In this document: positions 22,119 through 33,890 of the stretch, in pieces
Position numbering within the stretch: position 1 is the stretch's first letter
Layout of the letters: each line of letters starts with the position of its first letter
NCBI GenBank assembly: GCA_034401795.1
Contig: CM067369.1
Span: 190,543,159 to 190,607,158, forward strand
DNA from: Chaetoderma sp. LZ-2023a
Lineage: Eukaryota > Mollusca > Caudofoveata > Chaetodermatida > Chaetodermatidae
Reading direction: 5' to 3'
DNA: 64,000 bases
Translations under genes and position numbers: made by a program
Notes under the pieces: model-generated
Told to the model about the DNA's origin: nothing
What the model saw: the letters and a program-made list of their open reading frames with translations, nothing else
The model's database searches: none

Positions 22119-22511
22119 TTAGCCTATATATGAGCTCTACAATAGTATCCGATTATGAAGAGGGCCATAAGGAATGAAATAGGTATTACATTGAGCAAAA
22201 TGGGTTCAGAACATATATTTCATTTGAACTTAACCCGATCTTGACATTTGACCTTTCACCTAGCATTGACCTAGATAACTAAATCCCAATGTAATATGAG
22301 TAGTATTTAGTAACACACGGCACGAAATCTCTCAAAGTATGAAATAAGCTACGACCTTGGCCTAAAGACAACATAACTGTCCTGGATCTTGTATTTAGAT
22401 ATTACGCTGGATCCTGTAGATAGACATCTCGACCGTATCTATGTACACACGTCTGTAAATTTGTTCACTCACTAACGGGATGGCCCTTTGACTCTTCAAT
22501 TCCACCGTCGC
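22119..22511. other. Non-coding stretch
   Basis: No feature seen. Confidence 0.5.
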
Positions 22512-22901
22512 AATGGACCTTTCCATTTTTAGCTATGCGCGCCAATCACTAGCTAAGCTCCACCCACACATCGGCGAGTTGGAATTGATCCATTCCCGAA
22601 TGCCCTAACTATCAATTTCCTGAAAACTATACAGGGAAGCTGTTGAATATTTTGTAACTAATTTGACTGGGTGCTATTGCTGCCTAAGGCAGCAGCAGCG
22701 CCAAGTCAAATTAGTTTCAAAATATTCAGCATAATATTTATTAGATAGAAAAGACATACAATTTGTACATAAACGCATAGACCGTCTTCAAATATGCGTT
22801 CGTGACGTACTTATCGACGTCATTCATTATGATACCATTCTGCACATTACGTAGTTGATTATGACGTCATATGATGGGTGGATACTCTGGAAAGGTGAAT
22901 T
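22512..22901 (+). mobile_element. Family A element, complete, AATGGACCTTTCC ends
   Basis: Left AATGGACCTTTCCA, right CTGGAAAGGTGAATT; palindrome about 22639-22729; TGACGTCA at about 22861. The right-arm interior resembles copies with the other end type, so it may be recombinant. Confidence 0.92.
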
Positions 22902-22936
22902 TCAGGACAAATCTACAGGAACGCCACTTAATAGTG

Positions 22937-23040
22937 CAAAACTAATTTGACTGGAACATCTTATTGTCGTGTGCAGAAACACATACCAGTCAAATTAGTT
23001 TTAGATTATTTAAGATTACATTAGATAAATGCTAAAGAAC
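22937..23040. mobile_element. Family A core-only copy
   Basis: AAACTAATTTGACTGGAACATC opposed by ATACCAGTCAAATTAGTTT. The inner stem sequence is unlike the standard core. Confidence 0.65.
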
Positions 23041-23280
23041 GTGTCCTCTCTGGCCTGTAAGCGGCAAAGCGTTAAGGAAGGAAGATGTATTGATTATTGC
23101 ATCTCTGTGAAAATGTATACCCCTGACGGCGGGCAAGCCGGCGACTAATCGCCACACCTCAATGACAGCCGTATCAAGGAGTATTCCAATAACCATATTA
23201 CGAAGACAGAATGTCAATGCATATCATCTGATATACGTTGGCTGATATATGGCATTCATATATTGTTAATATTCTTTTTA

Positions 23281-23455
23281 TCAACCCAAGTAGAAAGAGT
23301 TCATCCCATGTAGAAATACTTAAATTCAAGTAGCAATATTTCAACTTCAGTAAAAATTATTTTAACTCGAGTAGAAGTATTTCAAATCGTGTTAATATAT
23401 TTCAACTCCGGTAGCAATATTTCAACTCGAGTTAAAATAATGTCTTCTCGAGTGA
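23281..23455 (+). repeat. Minisatellite of ~20-bp units
   Basis: About eight degenerate units of CAACTCGAGTAGAAATATTT. Confidence 0.8.
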
Positions 23456-23627
23456 TTAAAAAGTGTAACACAATACTGGCACGCATACATATTTTCCAGT
23501 CTAAAACCTAAAGACGTATAATAACTCCATTGTCTTGGTTGAGGCTGTACAATGCTTCTCCAAAGTCCAAAGCCATTAGAACGAGTTCACCGGAATATCT
23601 AAATCTCAAATTAAATCTAACATGCAC

Positions 23628-24030
23628 TTAACCTCTCTTGTGTCAACAGCGCCTCAAAGCGCTCAAATTACTACCCGATATATCAATTAAACATTTTGAT
23701 GGTCAATATGTTTCAAGATATTTTAATTTTAGAAGACATTTTTTGTAAATTTACCACTGAATATTTGTTCGTCGCTTGACCATCAAAGGGATAACTGTAA
23801 AAAAAATTATGTTTTTGCTTAGCCAGTGTCTATCTGCAGGCCGAGAGAAGGGTATTTTTGAAAATTTACCACTGGATGACTGGCTCTGTTACCAAGCCAG
23901 TCATACCACTAGAAAATATTCAAAAATACTCTTCTCTTGGCCTTTCAAATAGCCATGTCTCAAGACCACTGCAGAGCTGTTTTTGGTCGGTTTGATCATT
24001 AAAGGCTTAAGTGGACACAAGAGGGGTTAA
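23628..24030 (+). mobile_element. Family D element, full length
   Basis: Perfectly placed ends TTAACCTCTCTTGTGTCAAC and GTGGACACAAGAGGGGTTAA. An extra left module (GCGCCTCAAAGCGCTC, ATATATCAATTAAACATTTT) precedes the palindromic core at about 23850-23945. No open frame. Confidence 0.88.
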
Positions 24031-24483
24031 TATATTAACATATAATATGACATAAATGGTCGCGTTACTGAGGAGGCAACCATTGAGTCCATGTCAAATG
24101 CGTAACTAGCATTCTATCAACGGTGGGAGGCAGTGTCTTTTAAGAACAGGGGGTATACCTTGATGCGTTATTTCAATATCTTTTGCATCTTGGTGCCAGC
24201 ATTTTAGAAATATGTCTATCTACATATACTATCATATTTTAGTATATAAATTTTATTTCATCGTGGTACTTCTCTGGAAGCGCAACATATCAACTGGGGT
24301 CTAAACAGACCCCATGAATTTTGCATTGTGACGTGCTACCATACGGTGTACATACGTTACTAAGGATAATGAGGCACGGTACTTACATTTGTACAGATCT
24401 TTATTTATCTCTTTGTCAATAGAACAGCTTTCAGTTAAAAGCTACGCAGTATATTTTCTCTAAAATTGTGTTGATTATATGTT
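24031..24483. other. Non-coding stretch
   Basis: AT-rich, no feature seen. Confidence 0.5.
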
Positions 24484-24897
24484 ACACACTCTTGTGTTAA
24501 CAACAGCTCAAAGCGCAAAAAGTGCTATTTATATCAAATAACCTTTTTATTGTCAAGCTTTTTCAAGAAAATTTAAGTTTTGCAGGCCAAGAGAGGGCTA
24601 TTATTGTAAATGTACCACTAGAATTTACAGATTAGCTGTAGGTTTATCGGCTTCACAGTATAACTGTTAATCTTAAAGAAATTCCTAATTTTTGGTTATT
24701 CTGTGTCCATTTGTAAGCTAAGAGTAGACTATTTTTTTATAATTTACCATCGGAATAAACGGCTAGTCGTTACAGTGGTAGATTTTCAGAAAAAAGTTAA
24801 TCTCTTGACCTGTCAATGCACATGTCTCAAACCGCATTCAGATACCTTTTTGAGCAGCTTAACCAGTGAAGAGTAAAGTTGACATAAGTGAAGGTAC
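24484..24897 (+). mobile_element. Family D element, diverged
   Basis: CACTCTTGTGTTAACAAC left end, TTGACATAAGTG right end, GCAGGCCAAGAGAGGGC and the weaker paired core. Confidence 0.7.
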
Positions 24898-25092
24898 TAT
24901 CTTGTGATCTTAAAAAACAGCAGTTGGCAGTTTGCGCATGTAAAATATGTTGGTGGGATGATAGTTAAGCTTATATAACAAGGCGAGTGTCAATAATATG
25001 ATATCTAAGCCATAAACCTAGTCAGTATTAATGCACAGTTTATGACTATATAATTATTCCTAGTAACATGATAAAGACCTCTGCAGCTGCAA

Positions 25093-25440
25093 TCAACCCT
25101 TTCTCTTCGGCCACTGTTTCTTGTCCTCCGCAAGCGTCATAAGACCAGACAGGTTCTTTTGGTCAGCGGTGTACCCTATCCGGCTTCTTTTAGATCTGTA
25201 CGAAGCAGACAGGTTTGCGGCGTGGCGCCCTCTACGAGCTGTGTAGTTATTGGCACCGAGTAGAACAAATTCTAAGGCTTTCGGTGCGGGAGTGTCTTGT
25301 GGCATTCGCAGAACATGACCAAGCATAGGCCATCCTTGTTGGGCCACCTTCACTGACAGCTGGACTGTATTGCACACACTCCATAGTGCGCTGATGGAGA
25401 TGATACTTTTTGGTCAACAATGTTGGGTTATAGTACGAAG
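25093..25440 (-). pseudogene. LINE ORF2 C-terminal fragment
   Basis: The minus-strand peptide contains GHVLRMPQDTPAPKAL, a following RRGR, and LAEDKKQW. This is the MLGHVLRMP..RRGRP..LAxDRxxW pattern common at the C-terminus of several metazoan LINE ORF2 proteins. It begins upstream at LWSVCNTVQLSVKVAQQGW (about 25340-25410). No endonuclease or RT remains nearby. Confidence 0.65.
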
Positions 25441-26396
25441 GTACCTGCCGTAGTAGGGATCAAGCTTACCTAGGACTTTCGAGCTACCCAGCTGTTACAA
25501 TTGTGCAGCATCAGCGATACGCGGGTAGCGTCGTACACGCCTAGTGGGTTTTTTTGGCCATAGTGATATGTGAGCCATGGATCCATGGATCCATGGATCC
25601 CAAAATTACTGAAAAGCAATGATCCCATAACGCAATTTACTAGGGTGGCAGAGAAGGATCTGCTCATAAGTGAACCAATGATTTGGCTATACCTCCATCT
25701 CTCCCCGCCACGCAGCTAGATACCTTCGTCTGTCGTGTTGGCATTGACGTCACTCATGAAGAGATACACATTCTTGAGCTGTTCTGTGGCAATAAGGAAA
25801 ATGTTATCGAGGTCCTGCTTTTTCTCATCTATGAAGTATCCCCATCTGCGTACGTCTTTCCTTCGCCTGCAACAATTGTAATATTCTTGGAAAATCTTGA
25901 CCGTTAGGGAGTTCATAATGTATATATCCTAAGTATCATTTTGATCGCTTTTATGGGCTGTTAACACATTAGGGCTTAATTTCCTCGCATTCAGTATTGT
26001 GGTGTGCAATACTATCCACTAGGCTCTGTTCAATTTGGGCTCTATAGACCGTAATGTTTTACACCTCTGATTTAAATGTTCTACCATGACATTCAGACGT
26101 TACGTGAATATTCAACTCTCTTTCGCCAGGTACTCTGGGCATACAATCTACGATTCACATTCACATATTTTACGGGGTATTATCATAGTTTTGATAAGAG
26201 GTCTGACTGCATCTGCACGACAAGATTATCGAGTATCACTAAGATTATTGGGCATAGAGACGGTAGTGCTAGTTTCCTGTATCCTACCATTAACATAACA
26301 ATACGCTTCTTGTACCTTGATGTTGATTTTGTATGTCATGATCCTGTCCTGGCACATTGCTGGCGCTAGCATGACATACCATGGCAGTCAAGCCCT
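25441..26396. other. Non-coding stretch with a triple ATGGATCC
   Basis: Three ATGGATCC units at about 25576-25599. The short frames have no recognisable motif. Confidence 0.5.
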
Positions 26397-26750
26397 TAAT
26401 GGAGAGATCTATAGCTAGCTATGCCACGCCCATTTCATCCATGCTCAGCACAATTTATATATGTGTGTTGAAATCAATTTTAAAACTGTTAAAGCTGATT
26501 TCTCAGAATCCTTATTTAAATTTTATTATGCGACTAAGCTGTTGACTATTTTGAAAGCTGTTGAAAGGTTTTATTCTTTTGTAAATTCACCAAACAGATA
26601 CAATTCATACACATTCATGACGGACTGTTTTACTTTGGTGGCGGACTTAAATTATTTCGATTGTCAGCTATCAATTAACCTAATTGTTTATGATGTCAGA
26701 TATTTGAGTGACAAATTGGATTCCGTCTTTTCCCCCATCTTCCATTAGTA
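26397..26750 (+). mobile_element. Strongly diverged family A element
   Basis: TTAATGGAGAGATCTATAGC and TAGCTATGCCACGCCCATTT at the left, CTAAGCTGTTGACTATTTTG, ACAGATACAATTCATAC, TATGATGTCAGATATTTGAGTGAC and a CCATCTTCCATT end. The palindrome is lost. Confidence 0.55.
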
Positions 26751-26799
26751 TTAGATCATATCCGTCATAACCATGTCAATATGGGGATCCGGTGTGTTA

Positions 26800-27030
26800 C
26801 GCAAGCATATGACGTCGTGATCAATTACGCAACGTCTAGGCTGACGTCACAATAAATGGCACTTGGTGTATCTAACTCCGTCATGAACATTGATAACTCC
26901 ATCAATTGTACGAATTGCATGTTTTGGAAGGCTTTACTATTTAATAAATATTCTGGCAGCATTCCATAAGCAGCAACAGCAACAAGTTAAATTGATTTCA
27001 AAATATTCAACGGCTAGCATGTACAGTTAT
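26800..27030 (-). mobile_element. Family A element, partial
   Basis: CATATGACGTCGTGATCAATTACG, GGCTGACGTCACAAT and the AAGCAGCAACAGC..TTTCAAAATATTCAACGGC half core. Confidence 0.7.
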
Positions 27031-27177
27031 AGTTTATAACACTCTCTACTTGCTTTAGTACCAGTAACTGTACCATGTATGACATGTCGCTTCAAGTTGT
27101 TTGTACATAGGGCGATTTACACGACCCATGGCATTAGTACCTTCTGCATAGCCTAACAATACAAAGCCATATAAGTG

Positions 27178-27620
27178 TTTAACTCCTCTTGTGTCAACAG
27201 CGCCCCAAAGCACTCAAAATGTTATCTATATCAATTAACGCTTTAAAGCTCTAGATGGCTCAAAGAAAATTGCAATTCTCACTCCATAAATGTCCATTTA
27301 GAGTGTGTAAATTTGACACAGAAATTTACTAAAATAACTTTCTGTTGCCACATGTTTTGTTCAGCGCGATCATTAAATGGTTAATATTCAAGAAAACCCA
27401 ACTTTGCTTTGACAGTGTACATGTGCAGGCCAATAGAAAACTATTTTTGACATTTTACCACTGGAATCACTGGCTCGGTTACCGAGCCAGTCATTCCAGT
27501 CATAAATTTTCAAAAATTGTCTTCTCTTGGCCTGCAAATGTACTTCACTCAAGACCACTGTAGGTGCCATTTTACAGGTTTAACCATTATAGGATTAAGC
27601 TGAAACAAGAGGGATTAAAT
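27178..27620 (+). mobile_element. Family D element, full length
   Basis: Left TTAACTCCTCTTGTGTCAAC, right AGCTGAAACAAGAGGGATTAA. The perfect core AATCACTGGCTCGGTTACCGAGCCAGTCATT lies at about 27463-27497, with GGCCAATAGAAAAC and TCTTCTCTTGGCC arms. Confidence 0.88.
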
Positions 27621-28623
27621 TTCGATGGTGTGTAGGTATTTCAGGTATTTTAAAGCCATTGCCGTTGGTGTGGGTGATAGTTTGTAGAAGCTAATTGTGC
27701 AGGAAGGACAAAAGTCAGACTACTTCTAGTTTCTGTTGAATATTGTCATTGATTAACTTATTTCAATAGCTTTTTTATTTTCACTATAAAAATCACTGAC
27801 CTTGAAGGACTGTAGTGAAGACGCTTAGCACCAACATTGGCCAGGCGTGGACACGGCCGACAAAAGAGTCCAATTTTCTGGTGAGGTATGCATTGCCATA
27901 ATGATCAATAAAATGTAATGCTAAAAAAAATAAATTGTGGGAAGGCTGTCTGGCGGCGATTTTACAAAGTGGCAGTTAATGTACAAAAATAATGTAAAAT
28001 TTTCTGTCCATAAGTACAGAATGCTGTTAATTTCGTGTACATGATAAAATGTGTTCATTACACGATAATGAGCAAACTAGTTGCAGGATTAGTGATTATA
28101 GTACTAATATTTGTTCCATACTCTCACGGTTCGAATCTTGATTCATCTTCTTTAATTTTGGACGGCAGATTTTACATTTTTTCTGTACTTATAAAATGGC
28201 AACCAGATACCTTTCCGCAATTTTTGTGATTGTATTAATCTCCATGGTAATGTCTACCTCCCCACTAAATTTGACAAGTCTGTCAGCCGTGTCCACATCC
28301 GGCGATTTTTTGTGCTAAGCCTAATATTCTGATGATTTAAATCTATCTTTGACTATCAAATCTTGATAGTCACAGTTTCTGATCATTTCTGACATTTATA
28401 CTGACAAAGATCTGTACATGGCAAATTTGATTTAATGCTTTTACAACGTGTACATCCATGCACAGATTTGCACGATCACTTGTTAAGCACAATTCATACT
28501 TTAGATGCTTCTGGTGGAGTCATCCACACTAAGCGCGCATGCAGTCTGCTAACATCCACCCCGGTTTATCAGATATTGGAATATTAAGAATTTCAGATAC
28601 GTCCTGAGTCGGCGGTATGTTCT
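27621..28623. other. Non-coding stretch
   Basis: AT-rich; no supported frame or repeat. Confidence 0.5.
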
Positions 28624-28941
28624 CTAGGCGTCCTCTCTCGGCGAATAGCTCACGTCGTGCCACATTGACGTTCTGAAGTTGCTTGTTCTGTCATAGAATA
28701 AAACATTCAGACTCCCAGAACGTTGGAAGTGTGTAGAAGAACTGACAGGAGCAAAAGACTTACGAATGCATGCGCTTCTGCTGGATAGCATTTCCAGGCT
28801 TCTCATGCGCTCTTCTTTCCTCTCGCAAGTGTCGCATCCAGAATAAGTATGGAATCCAGACAACCTGCATGATATAGCCTCTACAAGCTTAAGACACGTG
28901 CTGTTGACGTAGCTTTTAACAAAGGTCCTTTCCAGATCCAA
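28624..28941 (-). pseudogene. Family X C-terminal fragment
   Basis: The 105-codon minus-strand frame contains YVNSTCLKLVEAISCRLSGF, then HTYSGCDT, then FYDRTSNF..WHDVS. This fits the hydrophobic-G-F-H-A-F-T-G-C-D block and the later VLYDRTS..RHD block of family X. Compared with the 9.7-kb copy, the Cys before Asp is preserved. No other family X blocks flank it, so it is a fragment. Confidence 0.5.
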
Positions 28942-28988
28942 AAGCTACCAATAGTTCTATATTTGGATATGCATCTCTATGCCTCAAG

Positions 28989-29225
28989 AATGGAGGAATC
29001 TAGTGTCTCAGTCAATCATATGACGTCATAATCAACTGCGTGAAGTGTAGGATGACGCCTTAATCAATTACGTCATGAATAGCGTGGCTATGTTCGTCAG
29101 GAACGCTTAATTGATGACAGACTGCTGTACGAATTGATTGCCTTTACTATTTAATAAACATGCTGTTGAATATTTGAAATTAATTTGATTTGATTAGGCG
29201 CTGTTGCAACCATGGACATTTGATC
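28989..29225 (-). mobile_element. Family A element, truncated in the palindrome
   Basis: AATGGAGGAATCTAG end, ATATGACGTCATAATC, GGCGCTGTTGCAACCATGG; left-arm sequence is absent. Confidence 0.8.
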
Positions 29226-29374
29226 TCACAGTAGTACTGTCAGCTATGAACATTACTTTGCCACAAGAATGCCACCTTCAGTAACCTCTTCAGAAAGGAA
29301 TGGACATCCTCCTCATTACTGAAATCCCATAGGGCATCGTTCCATTTAGTCGGAACCATGGTTTAGGAACCAAC

Positions 29375-29891
29375 ATGAACACGAATACCACTATCACGTA
29401 TTTCTCGTGTGCACCCTTGAAGCTCTTATACGAATTTACCTCTCAAACAATGCCAACTCTCGAATCATATAATATATTTTTATATAGATTAAAAATCGCT
29501 ACAGGTCCGTTTTGTAGTAAGTGTCCAAATACAGTAGATGATGCTGTTCATTATGTGTTTGGTTGTCTAGAAGTATACAAATTTTGGCATCTGTTATTTA
29601 GTAAAATTAAGCAGATTGAATCTACCTTTAATGTCAATTATAATGGAGGAAACTGTTATTTTTTTATATTATCCAATATCCAAGTCTTCACATGTTAATT
29701 ATTTATTATTTTTGTCAAAATTGTATATCCATAAGTGTCATATCATGGATAAAAATATCTACTTGATAAATTTTAACAATCAATTAAGATTTCAGCTCAA
29801 AGTCATAGGTAAAGTTAAAATGAACTTTGCTGGAGAATGCTATAGTTTATTAGATAAATGTATTCCTTTATTATGGATTATTATAAGGTGA
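29375..29891 (+). pseudogene. LINE ORF2 tail with CCHC finger (Tx1/L1-like)
   Basis: FCSKCPNTVDDAVHYVFGC is a C-x2-C..H-x4-C finger of the type found after RT in L1/Tx1-like LINEs. After a frameshift in a T-rich run near 29650 the sequence continues as NYLLFLSKLYIHKCHIMDKN..QLRFQLK, the usual following helix-rich segment. AT-rich 3' sequence follows. Confidence 0.6.
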
Positions 29892-30317
29892 TATTAATAC
29901 TGTTTTATTTTATATGTTTTATTTATTATTATTTTATTTGTTTTTATTGATATAATGAATCACTCAGGAAGGAATACTGGGGTGAGGGTGGATGCGGTGT
30001 TACTTGATAGTTAAATATATTTAGCGTAGTTGGAGGAATGGAGTCATTACTGATTGAAATATAAATATGTTTTATGTTTAATTAAGGAGGTGCGTTTGTT
30101 TGGAAACCTGGGACACATCAGCTCTAGCCATAAATGGAATATCTTGTTTGCGTGAAAGTCCTTAGATGCTGGTCTGTTGAGTTTAATTTTTTGAATTGGT
30201 TTTGGTGCATTTAAATTTGCATTTTCGATTTTTATAGCGAGCCTTTAACCCTTTTCCCCAGCAAATGTACATTTACTAAGTGAACGTTTGGATTTTAACA
30301 ATGAATTTAGTGTTTAT
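29892..30317. other. AT-rich stretch, probably LINE 3' UTR
   Basis: TTTTATTTATTATTATTTTATTT near 29900-29950; no other feature. Confidence 0.4.
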
Positions 30318-30375
30318 TTTTTGGCAGCCTTGGTGGATGGTGTTGCCTGTGCACAGCAACATCTACCACCAAATA
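30318..30375. repeat. Hairpin 1 of a related pair
   Basis: GGTGGATGGTGTTGC pairs imperfectly with GCAACATCTACCACC around CTGTGCACA. Confidence 0.7.
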
Positions 30376-30527
30376 TGTTTAGACAGCTGGACACAACACC
30401 AGTTAATACCAGTTAACTTGAAAATTATAACTTAAATATCAACGTGTTTGGGGTTAATGTTAAATCCCCATTGACTCTTGCCACTCTGATGTCAATATTC
30501 TATCTTTTACTGGGTCAATAGCAAAGA

Positions 30528-30625
30528 AGCTGGTGTACATCTTTTGGCAGTTTGGTGGATGATGTCGCTGTCTACGTCTACAACATCTTCCATCGGATGT
30601 GTTGGAAAATGTACACCAGCTCATC
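30528..30625. repeat. Hairpin 2 of a related pair
   Basis: AGCTGGTGTACAT opposes ATGTACACCAGCT. The inner GGTGGATGATGTCG / CAACATCTTCCATC matches hairpin 1, so the two are copies of one fold-back. Confidence 0.7.
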
Positions 30626-31439
30626 TTTTAATTTAATTTGAAAATTGAGAATTTTGGCATCGAAGAAGTATGGGTTATGAATTTAGTAACATCACTTGAG
30701 GACCAAGTTGGAAATGTTGACGGTGGTGATCCTTGCCGTAGCAAGGCGCAGGTCTCTGTTTGTTTACTTTTCACAGACATATTATGCCTTGATACTTCTT
30801 TCTTTTCTCAATATATAAAATTCCTGCTTTGTCTGCGGCTGGATTAACAGTGGTTTTTCCAGCACGGTTAGACTCCGCCTCCTACCATAAAAAATCGAAG
30901 CATTCTGCAATTCCCATTTTACCTCTCGTATGACCGCATATTTCGCATAGTCTTTGCATGTCATATGTGAAGCTGAATAAATGCCATGCAACAAGGCTAC
31001 ATCATGAACTATTTGCAATCGAAATTATTTGAAATATTCATATCAGCAATGATAGCTCTGGCTAACACTCTCAATAGGTTTGATTCTGTCAACTAATATG
31101 TCTTCCTGTAGCTATTATAACGTTCTTGTCCAATTTGTTAAATGTGATGGACAGTCTTTACGATAGTATCAACGTCCTGCTTAGACGACTTGCTAACTAT
31201 CCAGTATATTGATATCTCATCTTTGATAATGTCTGGAAGTGACTTCATACCTCTGACATGGAAACTGACGGCACCGCCTATGCTTGAAATGGTCTAGTGG
31301 GAAGAACAAGAACATGAGTAACTCCAGCGACTCTATGTATAGGGAACGGTTTTCTCCCGATTGGGAACAGTAATATGTATATCTCAGTCCTTAACACAAT
31401 ACGCCCAAACTGAACTGTTCGGCGATCTGTAATCATCAT
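30626..31439. other. Region beside family X fragment, no firm feature
   Basis: The minus-strand piece GGAVSFHVRGMKSLPDIIKD near 31120-31275 is open but unrecognised. Confidence 0.3.
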
Positions 31440-31774
31440 ATGTTGCCTTCGTGGCTCAAAATCATATTATCGCTAAATGCATCTGCAACAAGGAAAGTGT
31501 TATTGCAGTCACTAGCTGTCTTATGAGAGTTATAGATGTTGAGACATGCGACACCATACCTTATTCCACCAATGCATCTATCTGTTCAGCCAGAACATTC
31601 GATAAAATCACCGATTGCATTCCATATAACATTTTCTAGATGGAGACCAACAAACATGATTACAAATCTATCTTCCACATATAAATCTGGATATATCTGC
31701 CCCTGTAGCATTGGACAGTCATAGGCTAGAAAAGGGAGTTGGCCCTGATTGGGATGATGAGTCAAAATCTGCAA
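31440..31774 (-). pseudogene. Family X middle fragment
   Basis: Minus-strand peptide QLPFLAYDCPMLQGQIYP, then FVIMFVGLHLENVIWNAIGD, then FIECSG, followed in another frame by EQIDALVE and GMVSHVS. It aligns with the YDLAIAK..LGSFH..MAYF..IGKFI..SG segment of family X, the same segment represented at 11690-11935 by IGKLI..CPEIL. It is frame-broken and lacks neighbouring blocks. Confidence 0.45.
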
Positions 31775-32081
31775 TATTGTCGTCTTGTGCGCAAAGGAGA
31801 ACGACAGACCACCTAATGTACTTGATACAAAATTAATCTATACAACGTAATGCTCCCGAAAATATAATTGTAACCTCTGTAATCAAATTAGAAGTCGAAA
31901 TATTCGTTATTGTAAAACATTCGCAAAATTTATACTCCTGACTGGGACGCATGACGTCCTAGGATGGCTGTTTTTCTCGCTTTTATCCAATGTCGTTGCA
32001 AAACCACGCAAATTGAGTCTTATAAGTGTTTTCACTTCAGAGTTATTAGGAATTTATAAACTGTATGTGCTTAAATGTTGA
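31775..32081. other. Non-coding stretch
   Basis: No feature seen apart from a faint TCAAATTAGAAGTCGAAATATTC A-like scrap near 31882. Confidence 0.45.
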
Positions 32082-32724
32082 CCAATATTTAATAGCAAGG
32101 ACTTTTCCAGATTTCTCTGATAGCCCCGAGTTTGACATGAAGTTCACATCTTGTGAAAACTTAAAGATTTAATAAATGCATATCAATTCAATCCACATTT
32201 CCAGAGTATCCATCTTTCATCTGACGTCGTATGATGCCATAATCAGCTAAGTGTCGTGTAGGATGACGTCATAATCATTACGTCATCAATGATTATAGTT
32301 GCCCTGTTTTAACTCTTACGAATTGTATGTTTCTGCTATTTAATAAACATGCTGTTGAATATTTTGAAACTAATTTGATTGGACTGCCATAGGCCAATAT
32401 TTAATAGCAAGACCTTTTCCAGATTCCACTGATAGCCCCGAGTTTGACATTAAGTTCTGATCTTGAGATAAATTAAAGATTTAATAAATGCATATCAATT
32501 CAATTCACATTTCCAGAGTATCCATCTATCATCTGACGTCATATGACGTCATAATCCGCTAAGTGGCGTGTAGGATTACGTCATAATCATTACGCCATAA
32601 ATGATTATATTTGGCCTGTCTATAACTCTTAATAGTCCGACACGTTGTAAGAATTGTATGTTTCTGCTATTTAATAAACATGTTGTCGAATATTTTGAAA
32701 CTAATTTGACTGGACTGCCATAGG
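32082..32724. repeat. Tandem duplication of ~312-331 bp
   Basis: Unit 1 (32082-32393) and unit 2 (32394-32724) both run from CCAATATTTAATAGCAAG through the right half of a family A element to ACTGCCATAGG at the centre of its palindrome. Confidence 0.85.
32200..32393 (-). mobile_element. Family A right half (in duplication unit 1)
   Basis: CATTTCCAGAGTATCCATC end, TGACGTCA at about 32268, and half the core; cut at the loop by the duplication boundary. Confidence 0.85.
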
Positions 32725-32898
32725 CAGCAAACAGCACCCAGTCAAATTACTTTTAAAATATTTAACAGCTTATCTGTCTAATTTTCTGGACATCGATAGT
32801 CAGTGAGTTCGGGGATCGATCGATCCCAACACGAGCGAGGTGTGGGTGGAGCTTAGCTAGAGGTTGCCTGGGCTTAGCAAAAACTGGAAAGGTCCATT
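32502..32898 (-). mobile_element. Family A element, complete (starts in duplication unit 2)
   Basis: Ends AATTCACATTTCCAG and CTGGAAAGGTCCATT; overlapping TGACGTCATATGACGTCA at about 32533; GGGATCGATCGATCCC block at about 32813. Confidence 0.9.
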
Positions 32899-33010
32899 GT
32901 CCATTGTCCATGTTTAAATTAAAAGTGTGGTTGACGCTGCCGCAAATAATGCTGTAAATGTTTGATCTATGTGGATGGGATATTCATGTATGCATATGGC
33001 TGGAACTGAG

Positions 33011-33320
33011 AATGGACCTTTCCAGCTTTAACTATTCCCCGCCCATCTCTTGCTCCACCCACACATCGCTAGTGTTGGGACCGATCGATCCCTAAACTCC
33101 CAGACTCAATATACGCGTAAGCTGTTGAATATTTGAAACTAATTTGACTGGGCGGCCAACCTATTCAACAGCACGTTAATTAAATAGTAAAGGCATACAA
33201 TTCGTGGAACAACGCATAGTCCGTCTTCAATTAAGCGTTCGTGACGTACTTATCTACGTCATTGATTATGGCATCATCCTACACGTCACGTAGTTGATTA
33301 TTTTGTCATTTGATGGAGAT
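33011..33320 (+). mobile_element. Family A element, loop and right end eroded
   Basis: AATGGACCTTTCCAG left end; core collapsed to GACTGGGCGGCCAACCTATTC; right arm reaches GTAGTTGATTATTTTG and then fades. Confidence 0.85.
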
Positions 33321-33716
33321 CGGTTGAGGACATATTATCATAAATGGATCCCATTAGTTTTAGCAGCAGCTCTCCTGACTTATAATTTCTCGGCTTTGGG
33401 GGGAATAAGTTTTACAAGATAAAATCAATAGAGGAGATTAATTAAGAGAAATGAAACACGTGTGTTTTAGCAATAAATTGTGACCATCTTGGATGTCAAT
33501 ATTTCATTCATATGATTCTATGCGCGGATTCCATGAACTAATTTCTCAGATCTTAAGATGTATATTTAGGATGTAATGCTGATTGTATTGCGCTAACAAC
33601 TATGCATCAAAATCAGAATATTGTGTCATGTTGACAATAAATAGATACCACCTTGAATTTCTACATTTCTACCTCGATGCAAAGAAACGTAATTCTACCA
33701 ATGCAACTATTAGGTC
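33321..33716. other. Non-coding stretch
   Basis: No feature seen. Confidence 0.5.
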
Positions 33717-33818
33717 TTAGGCCGTGTTCTCACTAGAGAGGTAATCCTGAACTGAATAACGCCATACGTAAGTATTGCGGTATTAGGGTTTGACCCTCTA
33801 GTGAGAAAATGGTCCTAA
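33717..33818. mobile_element. Family B fold-back element
   Basis: TTAGGCCGTGTTCTCACTAG and CTAGTGAGAAAATGGTCCTAA ends; inner AACGCCATACG..GCGGTATTAGG halves. Confidence 0.85.
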
Positions 33819-33890
33819 AATATGTATTTAATCGCCATAAGTGGTGTTATTACACCAACTATAGACAAGTAAATGTTGATTAGATTTGCC

